Assembly (NCBI GenBank): GCA_947184155.2
Contig: CAMXCT020000501.1
Coordinates: forward strand, 62,001 to 126,000
Source of the DNA: Cladocopium goreaui
Lineage: Eukaryota > Sar > Dinophyceae > Suessiales > Symbiodiniaceae
Reading direction: 5' to 3'
DNA length: 64,000 nt
The notes under the pieces: model-generated
Database searches by the model: none
Seen by the model: the letters and a program-made list of their open reading frames with translations, nothing else
Told to the model about the DNA's origin: nothing
Shown here: piece by piece, positions 1 through 12,258 of the stretch
Position numbering within the stretch: position 1 is the stretch's first letter
Layout: every line of letters begins with the position of its first letter
Program-made: the position numbers and the translations under genes

Positions 1-36
1 AAGCACAACCACAGCAAGAAGGGATATGTGGCTTGA

Positions 37-125
37 TCTGAAAATGGGATATCCCCAAAAATTGTTATTTTAACGGAAAACATTATGACAATCCCTTGGA
101 ATTGGGGTACTCCATTTTCAGACAA
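37..125. repeat. Foldback with TCTGAAAATGG arms
   Basis: Arms TCTGAAAATGGGATATCCCC and GGGGTACTCCATTTTCAGA, about 90 bp apart; resembles family 3 in layout with a different tip. Confidence 0.65.
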
Positions 126-1078
126 AACCATGATATTTGTCATCCCCATTTCTGTTGATGAAATCCACGTGAAGCCCAATAAAATTGGTGCCTTAAATCA
201 TGTTAAATCATGTTAAATCCGACATATTCTCAGGTACCAAACCATCAAACCCAGAGGGTGTGTCTGAAAGTAGGGTACACACATTCTATCCACTGGATAA
301 TCATCATTTTTACCATTTAAATGCCTATTCTAGGGAGTATATACATGTACTGCATTGTTAGACAGACCTAAAAAACATAAATATTGTTGGTTCACGTTGG
401 TGCTATACATAATATGTGTGTATGTGTATATATATATATATTATATTATATTATATATAGCCCATGTAATATTCCGGGATGTGTCTATTCTTGTCAGTTT
501 TTACCCAACGTCCCAAATTCCTCCAAAACTTCCCAGAAAAAAAATACCCATTCTATACTCATTCCTGAAAGAATTCACGCATTATAAATAAAATGTAATC
601 CCAATAGAATCAAAATATAATCCCCTCAATTATCCCAATCGTTCGATGCTTAAATCCCGAGAAAAATCTACGTTCGGAACATCCAACAATTCCAAGAAAA
701 CAATCGTATTAATCATCAACATCCAATGTACAATATAGTTCCAATATCGTTAATCCATGTTAATCCCTAATTTTAATCTCACAAATCATCACTAACTCAC
801 AAAATCCCAATCATCATCCATATTAACAGGCATCCCCTTTTTTTTATTGGATAAATCCTCAGAAGGCCCTCATCTCTAGTTGTCATCCCATCAACTAATC
901 ATCCCAACTCATTATCCCATCAATCAACCACGGAAATCCCTCAGGTGTATCAAAAAAAAACATATCATATCATATCAACATAAATCACAGAAAATATCAT
1001 AACATATCATTTTTTAATAGCATATCATATCACATCATAATAATATAAATCAAGTCATCATTCATCTCTCTATTTAAA

Positions 1079-1122
<44 letters not shown>

Positions 1123-1679
1123 CTACAGTAGATGGACAAATTATTCAAACCCCTATCCATGAGTTATAGGCCACCCCCTACCTCCCCCGAATTTCAATGT
1201 TATGGTTTCGTAGCGCTGTTCCTGCTCTGGGGGGTTGATTTATTTCGTCCATTCGAAGGAACGAACCAAACAAGAAAATGACATTGATATTTGGGGTGAG
1301 GGGGGTTGCTCTATGTATAAGGGTTTGAATAATTCGTCCATCTACGGTAGTAATCATTAATCTCACTAATAATCTCACTTATAATCACTCTCACATACTA
1401 ATAATCATTAATCTCTCTATGCAATCATCATATCATCATCATATCATTATCATATCATATCATGCATGACTAAATAATCACTAGTTTATCATTTCACTAA
1501 TAATCACTAATAATCATTAATAATCATTAATAATCACTAATAACGTCTAAATGATCACTAAATAATCACCCATAAATCCCAATAATCATTCATATATAAA
1601 TCCCTAAATAATCACTATTTAAATCACCCAATAAATTACCAATAATTTCATCACCCAATATAAATCCCATCTTTCCCGT
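126..1679. other. Non-coding stretch, left end
   Basis: AT-rich with many degenerate AATCATCACTAAT/ATAATCA and CATATCATATC repeats, a TA run near 425-455 and the ATC array. No exon is supported. Confidence 0.5.
1078..1122. repeat. ATC trinucleotide array
   Basis: About 15 perfect (ATC) units. Confidence 0.95.
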
Positions 1680-1746
1680 CCCGTCCCAGCGCTCCTCGCG
1701 CCGGCCGTCGCCCACTTCCGCCTCCTCCGGCAGGACGGGTAGAGAC
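1680..1746 (-). CDS. Exon candidate
   Basis: GC-rich island after acceptor tctcag|G. It reads S-L-P-V-L-P-E-E-A-E-V-G-D-G-R-R-E-E-R-W in a frame with strongly GC third positions. The donor is not fixed. Acidic/basic, family unknown. Confidence 0.4.
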
Positions 1747-4700
1747 CTGAGAAACCGCGACATCTCCCCGGAGTTTTTTGGGGGAAACCAGGGACCCAAG
1801 AAATCCGTGGTTCTTTCATGTGATTTATGTGATTTTTATGGACTTTTTTATGGAATGTTAAAGAGAATCGGATTTGTTGATGGGATATTTTCATGGGTTT
1901 TCACGGGAAAAAAACGATAAAACAATCATGAAATGGGGATTCTTTGGGAAAATACGGGAAATGCGGTCCATGAATTGGTGGAATTTGCGAAAATAGAGAT
2001 ATTGTTGCTGCAATGACCATAAAAAGGAAAAAGAAAGGAACATCCGGCCATTCACCATGGTCAAGATGGGAAAATATGAGGAAAAACATCAATCGAATTG
2101 GGATTTGTTGGGAAATTGTAATGAATGCGCAATTTGAGGTAGTTTGAAAATTGGGATATGGATGTGGCTCGAAATTTCTGTAACAATCAACCCACAGATT
2201 CGGTGATGCTCGAGCGTTGAACCATCCAACTTTTTTTTGTCAACATGTTTGAACAAATCCAAGATATCTATATATATCATATATGTGTGTGATCTATTTA
2301 TATATCCCACATATGGATGCATATGGCTTATGTAAGGACTTCTATATGTGAAAGTGCCCAGCAAATATGGACCTAAAGAGTCTCCATTGGCTCCATACCG
2401 TCGGGGCCAACTGTGGGAATGTTCATCCACCGATTGTCCAATGGGTATTGACTCATCGCCCCATCGCTTTTTTGGTCATTTGAATGGCGTGGTCCAAAAA
2501 GTGGTGCACCTGAAAATAACACCTCATTGTCCCTTCAAAATGGCAGTGTCTTGGTAAAAAATTTGCCATTTCTGGACAGACCCACAAAGAAATTCTCCCA
2601 TCCATTCTTATCTAGGATTTGAGTCATATGCATCCAGCAGCCCTTATATGATTTTCGTTGCTTATTAATTCATAAGTTGACTGTGCTCAGAACACAAAAT
2701 CTTCATCAATTGGCTGGTTAAATGATTAATTTCCCCTATTCTTAACCATACCCACATGGGAGGTTCTTAATCATCCAAGTTAGTGTTTCAGAAACACAAA
2801 AACATCCCAACCAGCAACAAAAAAACATCAACTCTGGTGAAATCGCCCTCGAGCTTGACCCTCGCATCTGTGGTCCAGACTGGGGGGCTGCCGCTGTAGC
2901 TGTACCGGTCTGGTGCAGTGCTACTATGGTTCGACAAAAAAGGGAGAAACTACTTGAAAAAAAAAGTGATGGATGAAAACTATGTATACCTAATTCTACA
3001 TAATTATATATATACATATGTATATATATATATTATATTATATATATATATATGCACAAGTATATCAAAATTGCAGAAATTAGATGAGACTTCTGCAGTT
3101 TGAAAAAAACCAAGATGAGTGATGATCCCACCGAAGCGCATCATCGATGTCTCAAGGGACGACTATGACGACTGGTGCAGCATCAAAATGTCAGGTTAAT
3201 CAAGATATTCGTCTCATGCATTCTAAATTAATGGAAAAACTGGGTGTTTCACCAAAAAGCGAAATTGGTCTGGAGAACGCACGAGGTAAAGCCAATAACG
3301 AACCTCCAACTGGGGATAGTTACAACCCATTTTGGGCAAAATCAGGGGGATGGTTCATGGTTTAAGGGTTTACCACGTTACCACTGACGTGCTTCTTCAT
3401 ACGGTCCAAGATGACCCGTGTTGCACATATGCCTGGTTGCATGCATTTAGTTCTTTCTGCCAGCATCAAGCGCTCTATCCGCTCTATCCGCTCTATCCTC
3501 TATGTTGGCAGAACTACATTTGATAGCTTGACATCCTTAACTCTTTCGGTGCCAAAATGTCATGTGCTACAAACCCAGCTCATTGGTGACGCATTTGCCA
3601 TTTGTGGCTCCATCAACCCACAGTTTGATCAATTTTCCAACCTGTTGCTTGGAATAGGGTTCAAAATCTTCACCGAGATCCACGTTATTGTCGCGATGTT
3701 GTCTGAAACAATGCTTAACCATCCATGTTTCATGTGTGGTTTTCATGTTTACTGTTAAAACCATCTCAAAATCTGGTTGAAAATCAAGGAACCGATTTGC
3801 TACCATGTATTGTATCATTTACCATTGCTTGTGAACAATGGGGGTCGCAAAGTCACACTTACCATCTGTGTCAATTCATCCGAAACGAGTGACTAACCAA
3901 CCAGGCTTAAACATCGTATTGTCGTTTGTTTATATATACTACATTATATCCCCAGAAAATGCATATGACAGTAATCATCAACCAACTACCGAGTAGGTTC
4001 TTTGAAACTACCACTAAATGGGTTGGTAGTAACTTAGTAATTCATCACCTAGATGGTAGCATAATCATCTAAATGCTAGTAAGCATCGACCAAGAAATTG
4101 TAGTAATCATCTATCAACTGGGTAGGGTTTTTTGAAACAGCCAATCCCCATTCATCCAAAAAATAACTCCAAATTCCCTATCAAGCCAGAATGAATCCTC
4201 ATCTCCGCAATCTGAATCGTATATCATCGTATATCCCTATTTCTTCGTTGGTGAAAGCCGTTAAGAAGGGAGTTCCATGATATCCCCAAGAACGGTTAGT
4301 AAAGCTAACAAAACACCATCCCCAATAGAGGTTTACTACGTATTGTGTTTTATGATTGGCTACAGCCCTTGTGACTGGGATGCTTAAAATGACTAATCTG
4401 ATCTCCAAAAGTCATGGGAATCCCTATGGGACTCCCTGTTCAAGTCCGTGGCTTTAGAGCCACCGAAAATGTGGGATGATGTAAAATGTCCCCCCAGTGG
4501 TTAGGTTATGGGATGGTTTCTTGAAGTCTATTCTTGGTTTTACCCTAAGTCATATTCTAGCTATAGGCCAATATGAATCATAAACCGCTCAATAGTTGGT
4601 TAGAGTTAACCCCCCAATAAACCCTAATGGTTAGTGTTATCCATGACTTTTACCCTTTTAAACATGGCATCAGGGTCGAATCATCGCTTTTGATATGATC

Positions 4701-4924
4701 CAACGACACGAGGATAGCCGTCTCAACAATGGATGAAAATACCGGACGTTTTCGGCATCTTTTTGGGGGGCTACTGTATATATATATAATGTGGCATCCC
4801 CAAGTCATCACCCTTTTTGATTGGCAGTCATTGGCAGATTTCCACATGAAGTATGATTAAGTGTATCATGGATAGTAATTTCTTGGGATATCATGGGATA
4901 TATCCCTAGTTCTGATGGCGAAAT
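1747..4924. other. Mostly non-coding stretch
   Basis: Holds TA runs (2,270, 3,005-3,060), a CGCTCTATCC triplication at 3,470-3,497 and protein-like but unproven frames: minus strand 3,567-3,730 (ending at a stop, with G-K-L-I-K-L-W-V-D-G) and minus strand near 2,830-2,863 (V-K-L-E-G-D-F-T-R-V). Neither has a complete splice context. Confidence 0.4.
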
Positions 4925-4968
4925 CACTTCAATCCCCAAGAAAGCGTCCCAAGGCGTTTCCCAGGCCT

Positions 4969-5041
4969 CATGGGGCGCTGGCGGCCCCGAGGCCCGCGCC
5001 CCACCGGCGCCGGCGTCGGCGCCCGCGTCGGTCATGGGGAC
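4969..5041 (-). CDS. Exon candidate, Ala/Gly-rich
   Basis: After acceptor ataag|GTC it reads V-P-M-T-D-A-G-A-D-A-G-A-G-G-A-R-A-S-G-P with almost all third positions G or C. A GC donor after CATGAG is possible, or the frame runs on to about 4,925. A plus-strand frame is also open, so the strand is not certain. Confidence 0.38.
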
Positions 5042-6777
5042 CTTATGCGACACACGCGATCGCTGGGGATTTGGGGATGATTTAAAACCAGAATTGTGGA
5101 GTATAAAAGGAACCATCTAGTTTGATTTATGGACCATTTTTGGATGTTCATCCAGTTTTGAATGGTTTTGACTGGTGTTGACTCATGTGTTTGAGATAAC
5201 GAGTCAATCGGTGGTGGACTTCTTTGAATCCACCATCTTTTAAAAAAGCTCAACGTTGGCGAGTTGGCGGGTGAAAACCGACCCCTAAGTTGTGTTGTTT
5301 TGTCCAACCGATCAGAGCCGGAGTTCTTTTTGAAGCAATGGAAGGAAATTGTGGATGATTGATACCCTCTGGTAAACTAACATAGCTATAGAAAATCACC
5401 ATTTTTAATGGGAAAATCCACTATTTCTATGGCCATTTTCAATAGCTACGTTAGTTTACCAGAGGGTAGTTTTCACAAAGGCCAGACAACGAGTAGTTTC
5501 TGAGTAGATACTTCCGAAAAGAACCCTGTATTATTTGTTCGAGAGCTCATGTCCAAATGCTCTGCCGCTGGTTTCAATTAGTTTCATCCACATAGGAGCC
5601 ATTGAGGGGCAAATGATGGCAGAATATGGCAGACCACCCATGGTTCCTGGTGGTTCACCAGGATTCAGGTCTTTGTCCACCACGGCGGGATGAACCACAA
5701 CTTCCCGGGGATGTGTCAAAACCGGCTCCAACAAAAAAGAGAACCAGGGGAAGTTTTTTTGGATGATCATCCACCCATACCACATCATATCACCTTTCTT
5801 TTGGGGCGGTTGTCTGTTTCCAAAAAGCCACAATCCGTCCACAATCCCCAAGGTTGATCCATCTCCCCAGCGGGCTGGGCCTCACCATGACCGCGCTTTC
5901 GCGCGCGGCTTGGGGATCAACCCCGCGAAGAAAAAATCCCAAGAAATTTGGTCGACCGGGGTCAGCGTCACAAACTCATCCTGAATCAATGGCTATTGGC
6001 TAAGAAATCTCACTGAACCAAACAAATGTTCAAACAATGGATGCTGGGGGGAGCCTCAACATGACCATCCTCAGCTGTTGCTGTTCGTTTTTCTGGCTTC
6101 AAGTTTGCTATCTGATTCACATGTCTAAGGGTTTTAAGTGTGTTACGCACGGCTCCCTGGTGCCATGGTGGTGTAGATGCGGACCCTCAGGCCGTGCTGA
6201 AGCCGTCAAATCCAACGGGGGGATCATCTCAGCTCTGGGCGGATCATATCCCATTTGAATGGGAGATTGGCATCATGTTCTTTAGAAATATTAAGAATAT
6301 TGGTATGATGAGAATATCCCATTTGTTCTCGGAATACAATATTATATATATATACATATGTATATATATATGTATATATATGCATATATCAAGAAAATAG
6401 TAGTCATCATCATAGTAATATATATATGATAATACCAAAAACACTAATCACTAATAATTAATAACTACTATTACCAATGATACATAATAAGGATACTAAT
6501 AATGATAATAAATGATAGTAAGTGGTAATAATACAAATTTACGACAAACGGTACACCAACTTCTACCCAAAGGATCAGTTTCCACCATTTCTTGCGCCAT
6601 GATTGCTGTGTTTGGCCGCTGCGCTCTTCGCAGAGTGCCAAGCAATGAGATCGGATGCACCCGAAGCCGAAAAAACAAAAGAACGGTATAGCAATCTAAC
6701 TTGGTAATGAGGTAAACGTCATGATAATGGTATGGGATAGTCTTATGGCATTGGGTTTACCACATTCACGGAAAATC
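5042..6777. other. Mostly non-coding stretch
   Basis: Contains one family 1 foldback, a TA-rich run (6,340-6,385) and GC-rich islands near 5,865-5,925 and 6,150-6,200 whose minus-strand frames (for example V-R-I-Y-T-T-M-A-P after ctgag|G) could be tiny exons but are too short to support. Confidence 0.4.
5363..5468. repeat. Foldback family 1 copy
   Basis: 106 bp. It begins TACCCTCTGGTAAACTAACA and ends with the complement, ending CCAGAGGGTA; the centre (GAAAATCACCATTTTTAATG) folds as well. No coding capacity. Confidence 0.9.
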
Positions 6778-6844
6778 CTCACAGAAAAAATCCCCATCTT
6801 TTCCCATGAAAGTCATCACGGCTGCTCGATCCCCAAGGCGGTGC
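6778..6844 (-). CDS. Exon candidate
   Basis: 67 bp between tgtgag|G and GAG|GATTTT (GA-type donor). It reads H-R-L-G-D-R-A-A-V-M-T-F-M-G-K-D-G-D-F-F. Both borders fit the splice rules of the large gene. Family unknown. Confidence 0.35.
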
Positions 6845-7493
6845 CTCACAGATCAGCAAAAGGCTGTGGAGTTCATCAGATCTAACCTAACCAGCAATTT
6901 CGCTTGAGAGTTTGAGTTACATGGCTTTTGGATAGTTCATATTATCTGGTTGGTGGTGCGATAACCATCTTGAAAAATATGAAAGTCAATGGGAAGGATG
7001 ACAACCCATATATTATGGAAAATCAAAAAAGTTTGAAACCACCTACCAGTTATACATTTGGGGATTTCCTAAAATGGGGGTACCCCCAAATCATCAATTT
7101 TAATAGGATAGTTCTGATAGTTCATATGAGTTTCATACGATGTTTTTAGTAAAACCAATTCACCAAACCACGAGTTCATGAGGAAAAACTCTCCAAAACC
7201 TGGGAACTTGGGAGAGCTGACCCCACCATTCGGCGGTAATCCAGCGGCAGAAACACTGGCGATCCAGTGGTGCATTGATCGCTCACCCAAAGCACTCAAC
7301 TGTAGACATGTTGCACATGGTTTTGACTGAAAAATATCGTACAGTACTCCTAATTCCAATGGATTATCAACATGCTCCATCATTTTCCCATCATTTTCCC
7401 ATCCTTTTCCCATCATTTTCTCATCATTTGAATGGCTATGTGTGGATATCTCCCTGCCCTCAGACCCCCACATCACTAGCAGCTTCAACTCAC
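6845..7493. other. Stretch with ambiguous coding signal
   Basis: Around 7,150-7,330 both strands have protein-like frames (plus: G-N-P-A-A-E-T-L-A-I-Q-W-C). A family 3 half-copy lies at 7,060-7,112 and a TTTTCCCATCA repeat at 7,375-7,430. No exon is called. Confidence 0.35.
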
Positions 7494-7542
7494 CCGCCTA
7501 AGTAGGCCCGCACCGTGAAATCTTCGGTGGATCCGTAGAGGC
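7494..7542 (-). CDS. Small exon candidate
   Basis: 49 bp between ggagag|GC and GGCGG|GTGAGT, a canonical donor. It reads L-Y-G-S-T-E-D-F-T-V-R-A-Y-L-G. The F-T-V-R-A core faintly recalls the gamma exons of the module gene, but there is no Cys. Confidence 0.4.
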
Positions 7543-7616
7543 CTCTCCATTGAAGTGGCATTCCGCGATTTACCATGGCGGGCATCGATGATTTACCAGG
7601 GATTTACCTATTCAAA

Positions 7617-7835
7617 ATGATAATGATAATGATAATGATAATAGTGATGATGATGATAATAGTGATGATGATGATAATAGTGATGATTATGATAATAGTG
7701 ATGATTATGATGATGATGATGATGATGATGGTGATGGTGATGGTGATGGTGATGGTGGTGATGATGGTGGTGATGATGGTGATCATGATCATGATCATGA
7801 TCATGATCATGATCATGATGATCATGATGATCATG

Positions 7836-7869
<34 letters not shown>

Positions 7870-7943
7870 ATGATGGATGATGGATGATGGATGATGGATG
7901 ATGGATGATGGATGATGGATGATGGATGATGGATGATGGATGA

Positions 7944-8025
<82 letters not shown>

Positions 8026-8221
8026 CGATGATCATGATCATGATGATCATGATGATCATGATGATCATGATGATCATGATGATCATGATGATCATGATGA
8101 TCATGATGATCATGATGATCATGATGATCATGATGATCATGATGATCATGATGATCCATGATGATCCATGATGATCCATGATGATCATGATCATGATCAT
8201 GATGATCATGATGATGGTGAT
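7617..8221. repeat. Compound GAT / GGATGAT / ATGATC microsatellite
   Basis: Successive blocks: ATGATA, GTGATGATGATAATA, GGTGAT, GATCAT, GATGATCAT, GGATGAT, a perfect (GAT)n of about 80 bp, then GATGATCAT 9-mers and GATGATCCAT. Stop-free frames up to 285 codons (Met/Ile, Asp/His or Asp runs) are by-products. Confidence 0.95.
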
Positions 8222-9543
8222 CTGGCCCATTACTATGTTAAATGGCCGGTTACCTATAGAAGATGGTGATTGTTCATAACTATGTTGTATGACCGGAGGG
8301 TGATCATCATAGAATCCGAGTTCTATAATTACCATTTTGATCCATTTTGGGGATGTCTCACATTTTGAGACAAACCCATATATGACTGGGGTCGTCCCTT
8401 TTGTGAGTGACTGTGCGACTCTATTTTGTCTCGCATATGGGATGCACATCCAATCGGACAACGTAAACCTTCACTATGCGGCGGAGTAAATGGCCCCAAC
8501 CGCGAAACCCGGGTAGCTGAAGGAACAGCTACAAGCAGAGTCCGCAGATGTCCGCAGAGTCCGCTGTTCTCTTTCGATGTTTCAAAGTGGCAAGTCAGTG
8601 GCAAGTCAGACTGAGTACCCAAAAAAATCGTTGGAGTTTACATTCCACAATTGACCAGGAACCATCTGTGCTTCCCAACGGGATGTTGTTTTTTGAAAAA
8701 AAACGATCCCCATGGATCGATTTCTTTCATCTCCATCTTTTCTGATGAATATCCCCATAATTTTCATTCTACTCGTTGATATAATGATAATCAATATACT
8801 ATAATATACTCATGTATTGTCCTGGCTGAATTGAAATAATTCACCCTCCTTGAGTAAGCTGATTTGGCGGTTCCGCTTGCTAAGCATCATTTCCAGTAGT
8901 GAGGTCGCAAGCCGGCTGAATGGATCAGTTGAAAGCCCATTAAATGCCCAATGCTATTGTTTTAATCCCTCTGTGTCTATGTTAACCATGTCAAAGCCAA
9001 TTTGTTGCTTGATATCCCCCATGTTTCCGACAAATTTCTTGCCTAAGATCTACTATCCAAATCCCACAGAATCGGTAGAAAAGTATACCCTCTGGTTATT
9101 TAACATAGCCATGGAAAATGGCCCATTTTTTATAGGTAAACCATCTATAAATAGGTGGTTTTCCATGGCTATGTTAAATAACCAGAGGGTATAATATATC
9201 ATTAATTTCATGTTTTTCAAGCTTTTACCGGCTAATAAACAATCACCAATGTGGTTTTTAAAGGATGTAGCCCGGCTGGACTGGGGGGATGATTTGTCAT
9301 GGCGCCCCTTTGGGATGGTGGTTTATTAATTGTTGGGTTTACCACATGAAATACCATTAACCCCAATATCGTGAACAATCCCAACTCAGATGGCTTTATC
9401 CTCTTGAATCTCTAGACTCTTATCTCCAATTCAAAAAATAATATGGAATAATATGGAATAATCATCCCATTCACCATCCCATTCATCATCATTGACCCTA
9501 TACCTCCCAAGTCTGGCCTTCCCAACCCCCCCGCCCCCGCCAC
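8222..9543. other. Non-coding stretch
   Basis: Apart from one family 1 foldback (9,084-9,193) and a small TCACATTTTGAGAC inverted repeat near 8,356, nothing is recognised. Confidence 0.4.
9084..9193. repeat. Foldback family 1 copy
   Basis: 110 bp with arms TATACCCTCTGGTTATTTAA and its complement, nearly perfect over more than 35 bp per arm. Confidence 0.9.
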
Positions 9544-9608
9544 CTTTGAGACCAATCACTTCCAAGTTGGCGCTGCGTCCGGAGCTCACCCCCAGGTTCG
9601 CCAGGCAC
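9544..9608 (-). CDS. Exon candidate
   Basis: 65 bp between atgag|G and AAAG|GTGGCG. It reads C-L-A-N-L-G-V-S-S-G-R-S-A-N-L-E-V-I-G-L plus K. Good third-position GC and both splice borders. Confidence 0.45.
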
Positions 9609-9699
9609 CTCATAAAAAATACCATGGTGGATGTAGAGGACGAAAACCAGAAGTTCCACATATGGGGGAAAAAAACACCCCTCAGGTGTGGTTAATATA

Positions 9700-9812
9700 T
9701 GTTAATATGGAGGTTTCCTGAAATGGGGGTACCCCCAAGTCATCCATTTTAGTAGGATTTTCCATTATAAACCATCCATTTTGGGGTATCTCCATTTCAG
9801 GAAGACCCCATA
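9700..9812. repeat. Foldback family 3 copy
   Basis: Arms AGGTTTCCTGAAATGGGGGT and its counterpart CATTTCAGGAAGACC; centre TACCCCCAAGTCATCCATTT. Confidence 0.75.
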
Positions 9813-9845
9813 TGAATTGAGGGGATTCTGAATGGATTGGTTTTC

Positions 9846-9928
9846 CGAAAATCGGAAACTGGCGGCTTTCTGTCAGGTTTTGGCGATCAGAAAGGCTCAT
9901 GGCCGTATCGAAGGGTAGGGAGGCAATC
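9846..9928 (-). CDS. Exon candidate
   Basis: 83 bp between ttcag|G and TTCG|GAAAAC (GA donor). It reads I-A-S-L-P-F-D-T-A-M-S-L-S-D-R-Q-N-L-T-E then S-R-Q-F-P-I-F. Family unknown. Confidence 0.4.
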
Positions 9929-9961
9929 CTGAACCAATGCTTCAAGGCTTTCAACCCCACC

Positions 9962-10150
9962 AATATATATATATATATATATGTGTGTGTGTATGTCTGT
10001 ATGTCTGTATGTAAGTATGTATGTACGTACGTACGTATGTATGTATGCATGTAAGTAAGTAAGTATGTAAGTAAGTAAGCAAGCAAGCAGGCATGTAGGT
10101 AGGTAGGTATCTATGTATCTATGTAACTATGTATCTATGTATGTATGGCA
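9962..10150. repeat. TA / GTGT / GTAT / GTAA tetranucleotide array
   Basis: A gradient of related tetranucleotides: (TA)n, (TG)n, GTATGTCT, GTAC, GTAT, GTAA, GCAA, GTAG, CTATGTAT. Confidence 0.93.
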
Positions 10151-10379
10151 TTATATGAGATGATGTGGATGACCTGCATGACGTGGATGATATGAGATGA
10201 TCCAAGCGACATTCATGTGGAGCAGAGATGAATACCATATATAACCTATGGTCTGGGGATTTACAGTGCATAAATATATGTACAATGTACATCTTTAAAT
10301 ATATAAACATACATACATACTTGTATATACATATATATATATTATCAAAATGAGATAAAATGAGTGCAAGCAAAGCGAT

Positions 10380-10453
10380 CTATTTTCGCGGCCCGGCACC
10401 AAAGTGAAACAGGGCCTGCTAGCCGCTCGTTGTATGGCCAGAGCGTCTGAACC
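10380..10453 (-). CDS. Exon candidate
   Basis: After acceptor gccag|GTT it reads V-Q-T-L-W-P-Y-N-E-R-L-A-G-P-V-S-L-W-C-R. A GC donor after GCAG would end it at about 10,417; otherwise it runs to about 10,380. The plus strand also has an open frame ending in TAA at 10,490. Confidence 0.33.
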
Positions 10454-11684
10454 TGGCGATGCGGCGGCAGTTGAAGTCGCCAAACTTTAAAGGAGTGCTA
10501 TATTAGTTTTTCTGAGTACTGAAATATACTAAAATAATCTAAAAGATACTAAAATAATGTTTACTATGGTTAGTCACTACTATTGAGTACTATCATATCA
10601 TTAAATTATTAGTGTTATGTTGTTTCTATCATGCTTTTCGATATTAGCATTACTATTTATGAATACTACGATTTCCAGCTTAGCAGCTTGGACGTTGCTG
10701 GTTTTGTTACTAGCAACCCACCAGAATCATCTTCACAGATCCATAGCCATGAAGGGGGGAGTCACAATCCATGCTGGTGGGACCCCAGTCGCAAATTGTC
10801 ATCCAAGTTCTTGGTCGTAGCAAAAACAAACACCCAAGTCTGACTGTTTGATCTTCAGCTGCACGCGGCAACTAAATGACCAAATGTTCAAAGTGAAGCC
10901 AGACATGTCAGAAAGGATGACTCTCCCATGCGAGATTGCCAGAGCCCTCACGATTTGATTCTGAGTTAGAATGTGTAGCTCAAACATGATAAAATGATAT
11001 GGGTCGACCTTTCAAAAAGTGCTCCTCCCAAGAGTCAGAGGTAGACAGAATTATTAAATGTTGTTGTCTCCATTGGTGAGTCAAAGAATCAAACCTGGCA
11101 ACAGAAACTCCCTGAAAATCAAAAAAACTGGTATCCATGGATCGGTTCCCAAAGTTTGCCAATTGAAACTGGGGGTCCAGTAACATCCAGCCACATCATC
11201 CGCGCCTTTGCAGCTCTCTGGCCTTGAATGGAACTCAGGGTGGACTGGAGGTCACTACCCAGGCCGGAAAAAACATGGCGGATGTAGGGAATAAAACCAG
11301 ATCTTTGGAAGCATTTGGGATGTGTCTAGGGGGAAGGAATGATCCGCACTGGATTTTCCACAGTTGGGCTTCATCCCGGTCTTGATCCAATGAGGAGTGC
11401 ATCCTCATTCTCGTTGTAGAATGCTCGTGCATCCTCATTCTCCCTCCAAAAAAAGCAAACGATGGGACCTACCCGGCCCGAAAATCTATATAAGGGATGG
11501 CAGAAGCGAGCTTCCAGGGTGGTTTCAGGAAATGGAAGACACCAAGAAGTGATTAAAATTGGGATATAGAAGCCATTAAAGAAATATTACGACAAAAAAA
11601 AGTGGGGATATGACCTCCAGTCTCAAGATGTATTGAGTGTACAAATATCCAAAGTGAAATCTCATAACATCCACAGCCCCCTTG
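10454..11684. other. Mostly non-coding stretch
   Basis: ACTAAAATAAT-type short repeats near 10,530. A minus-strand frame after tttcag|GGA at 11,111 (G-V-S-V-A-R-F-D-S-L) is protein-like but has ordinary third-position composition; not called. Confidence 0.35.
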
Positions 11685-11783
11685 GAGGTCGCGTCTAAGA
11701 GTCAGCAAGCTGAGCCACTGTAAACAGCAATGCACCAAGAACTTTGTCAAGGACTGCTGATTGGCCAAGTAGACCCGGAAGTC
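11685..11783 (-). CDS. Exon candidate
   Basis: After acceptor ggcag|GAC it reads D-F-R-V-Y-L-A-N-Q-Q-S-L-T-K-F-L-V-H-C-C then L-Q-W-L-S-L-L. GC or GG-flanked donors near 11,685 are possible. The helical Leu-rich pattern and third-position GC make this one of the better isolated candidates. Confidence 0.45.
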
Positions 11784-12174
11784 CTGCCACAAATGACTGG
11801 CGCCATGGCAGGACTTTCTCCGGTAAGAAAATCACAAGGGTAAGACTTGCTAGTCGCCTCCCTCCAATTCATTGTCTGTCTCTGAGAATTGACAAATTTC
11901 TGGGTCAAAATTTTGGACCAACCTACCCAAATCGCCCACTGAGGTGCAAAAGGAGTTCTATCTCCTCCACAGGGCCCCAGGCCCCAAGCTGGACACTCTT
12001 GTTTTGATGCAAAATTCAATGGTGTCATGTCCCTTTTTACCAAAAGAAAGGGGAAGAAATAGATGAGCAAATAGTAAATTTTCCCATGAAAAATGATGAT
12101 TTTCCATAAGTTCCCAAAAGCCTCTGTCATTCCATGAAATGCTAACGGGATTCTGCAGAGTCCCCATCTCCAAG

Positions 12175-12258
12175 ATAATTGGCCAGCTGTTTCCCGGACA
12201 AAAAGCGGAGTGGCTTTTCCCTCCTCCTTCAGCGCGGAGGTTCCCAGAACTTCCAGAC
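12175..12258 (-). CDS. Exon candidate
   Basis: After ccaag|GT it reads L-E-V-L-G-T-S-A-L-K-E-E-G-K-A-T-P-L-F-V then R-E-T-A-G-Q. A GA donor after CTGAAG would shorten it. Family unknown. Confidence 0.3.

Noticed and set aside
3147-3818. Protein-like frames on both strands at 3.1-3.8 kb
   Set aside because: Natural-looking but without third-position bias or complete splice borders; kept only as a remark in the stretch description.
7604-8461. 285- and 183-codon frames rich in Ile/Met or His/Asp
   Set aside because: Translations of the GAT microsatellite.
11744-11823. Plus-strand exon-like frame M-H-Q-E-L-C-Q-G-L-L-I-G-Q-V-D-P with a GTAAG donor
   Set aside because: The minus strand has a better frame with an AG|G acceptor over the same bases; the plus reading lacks AG|G.
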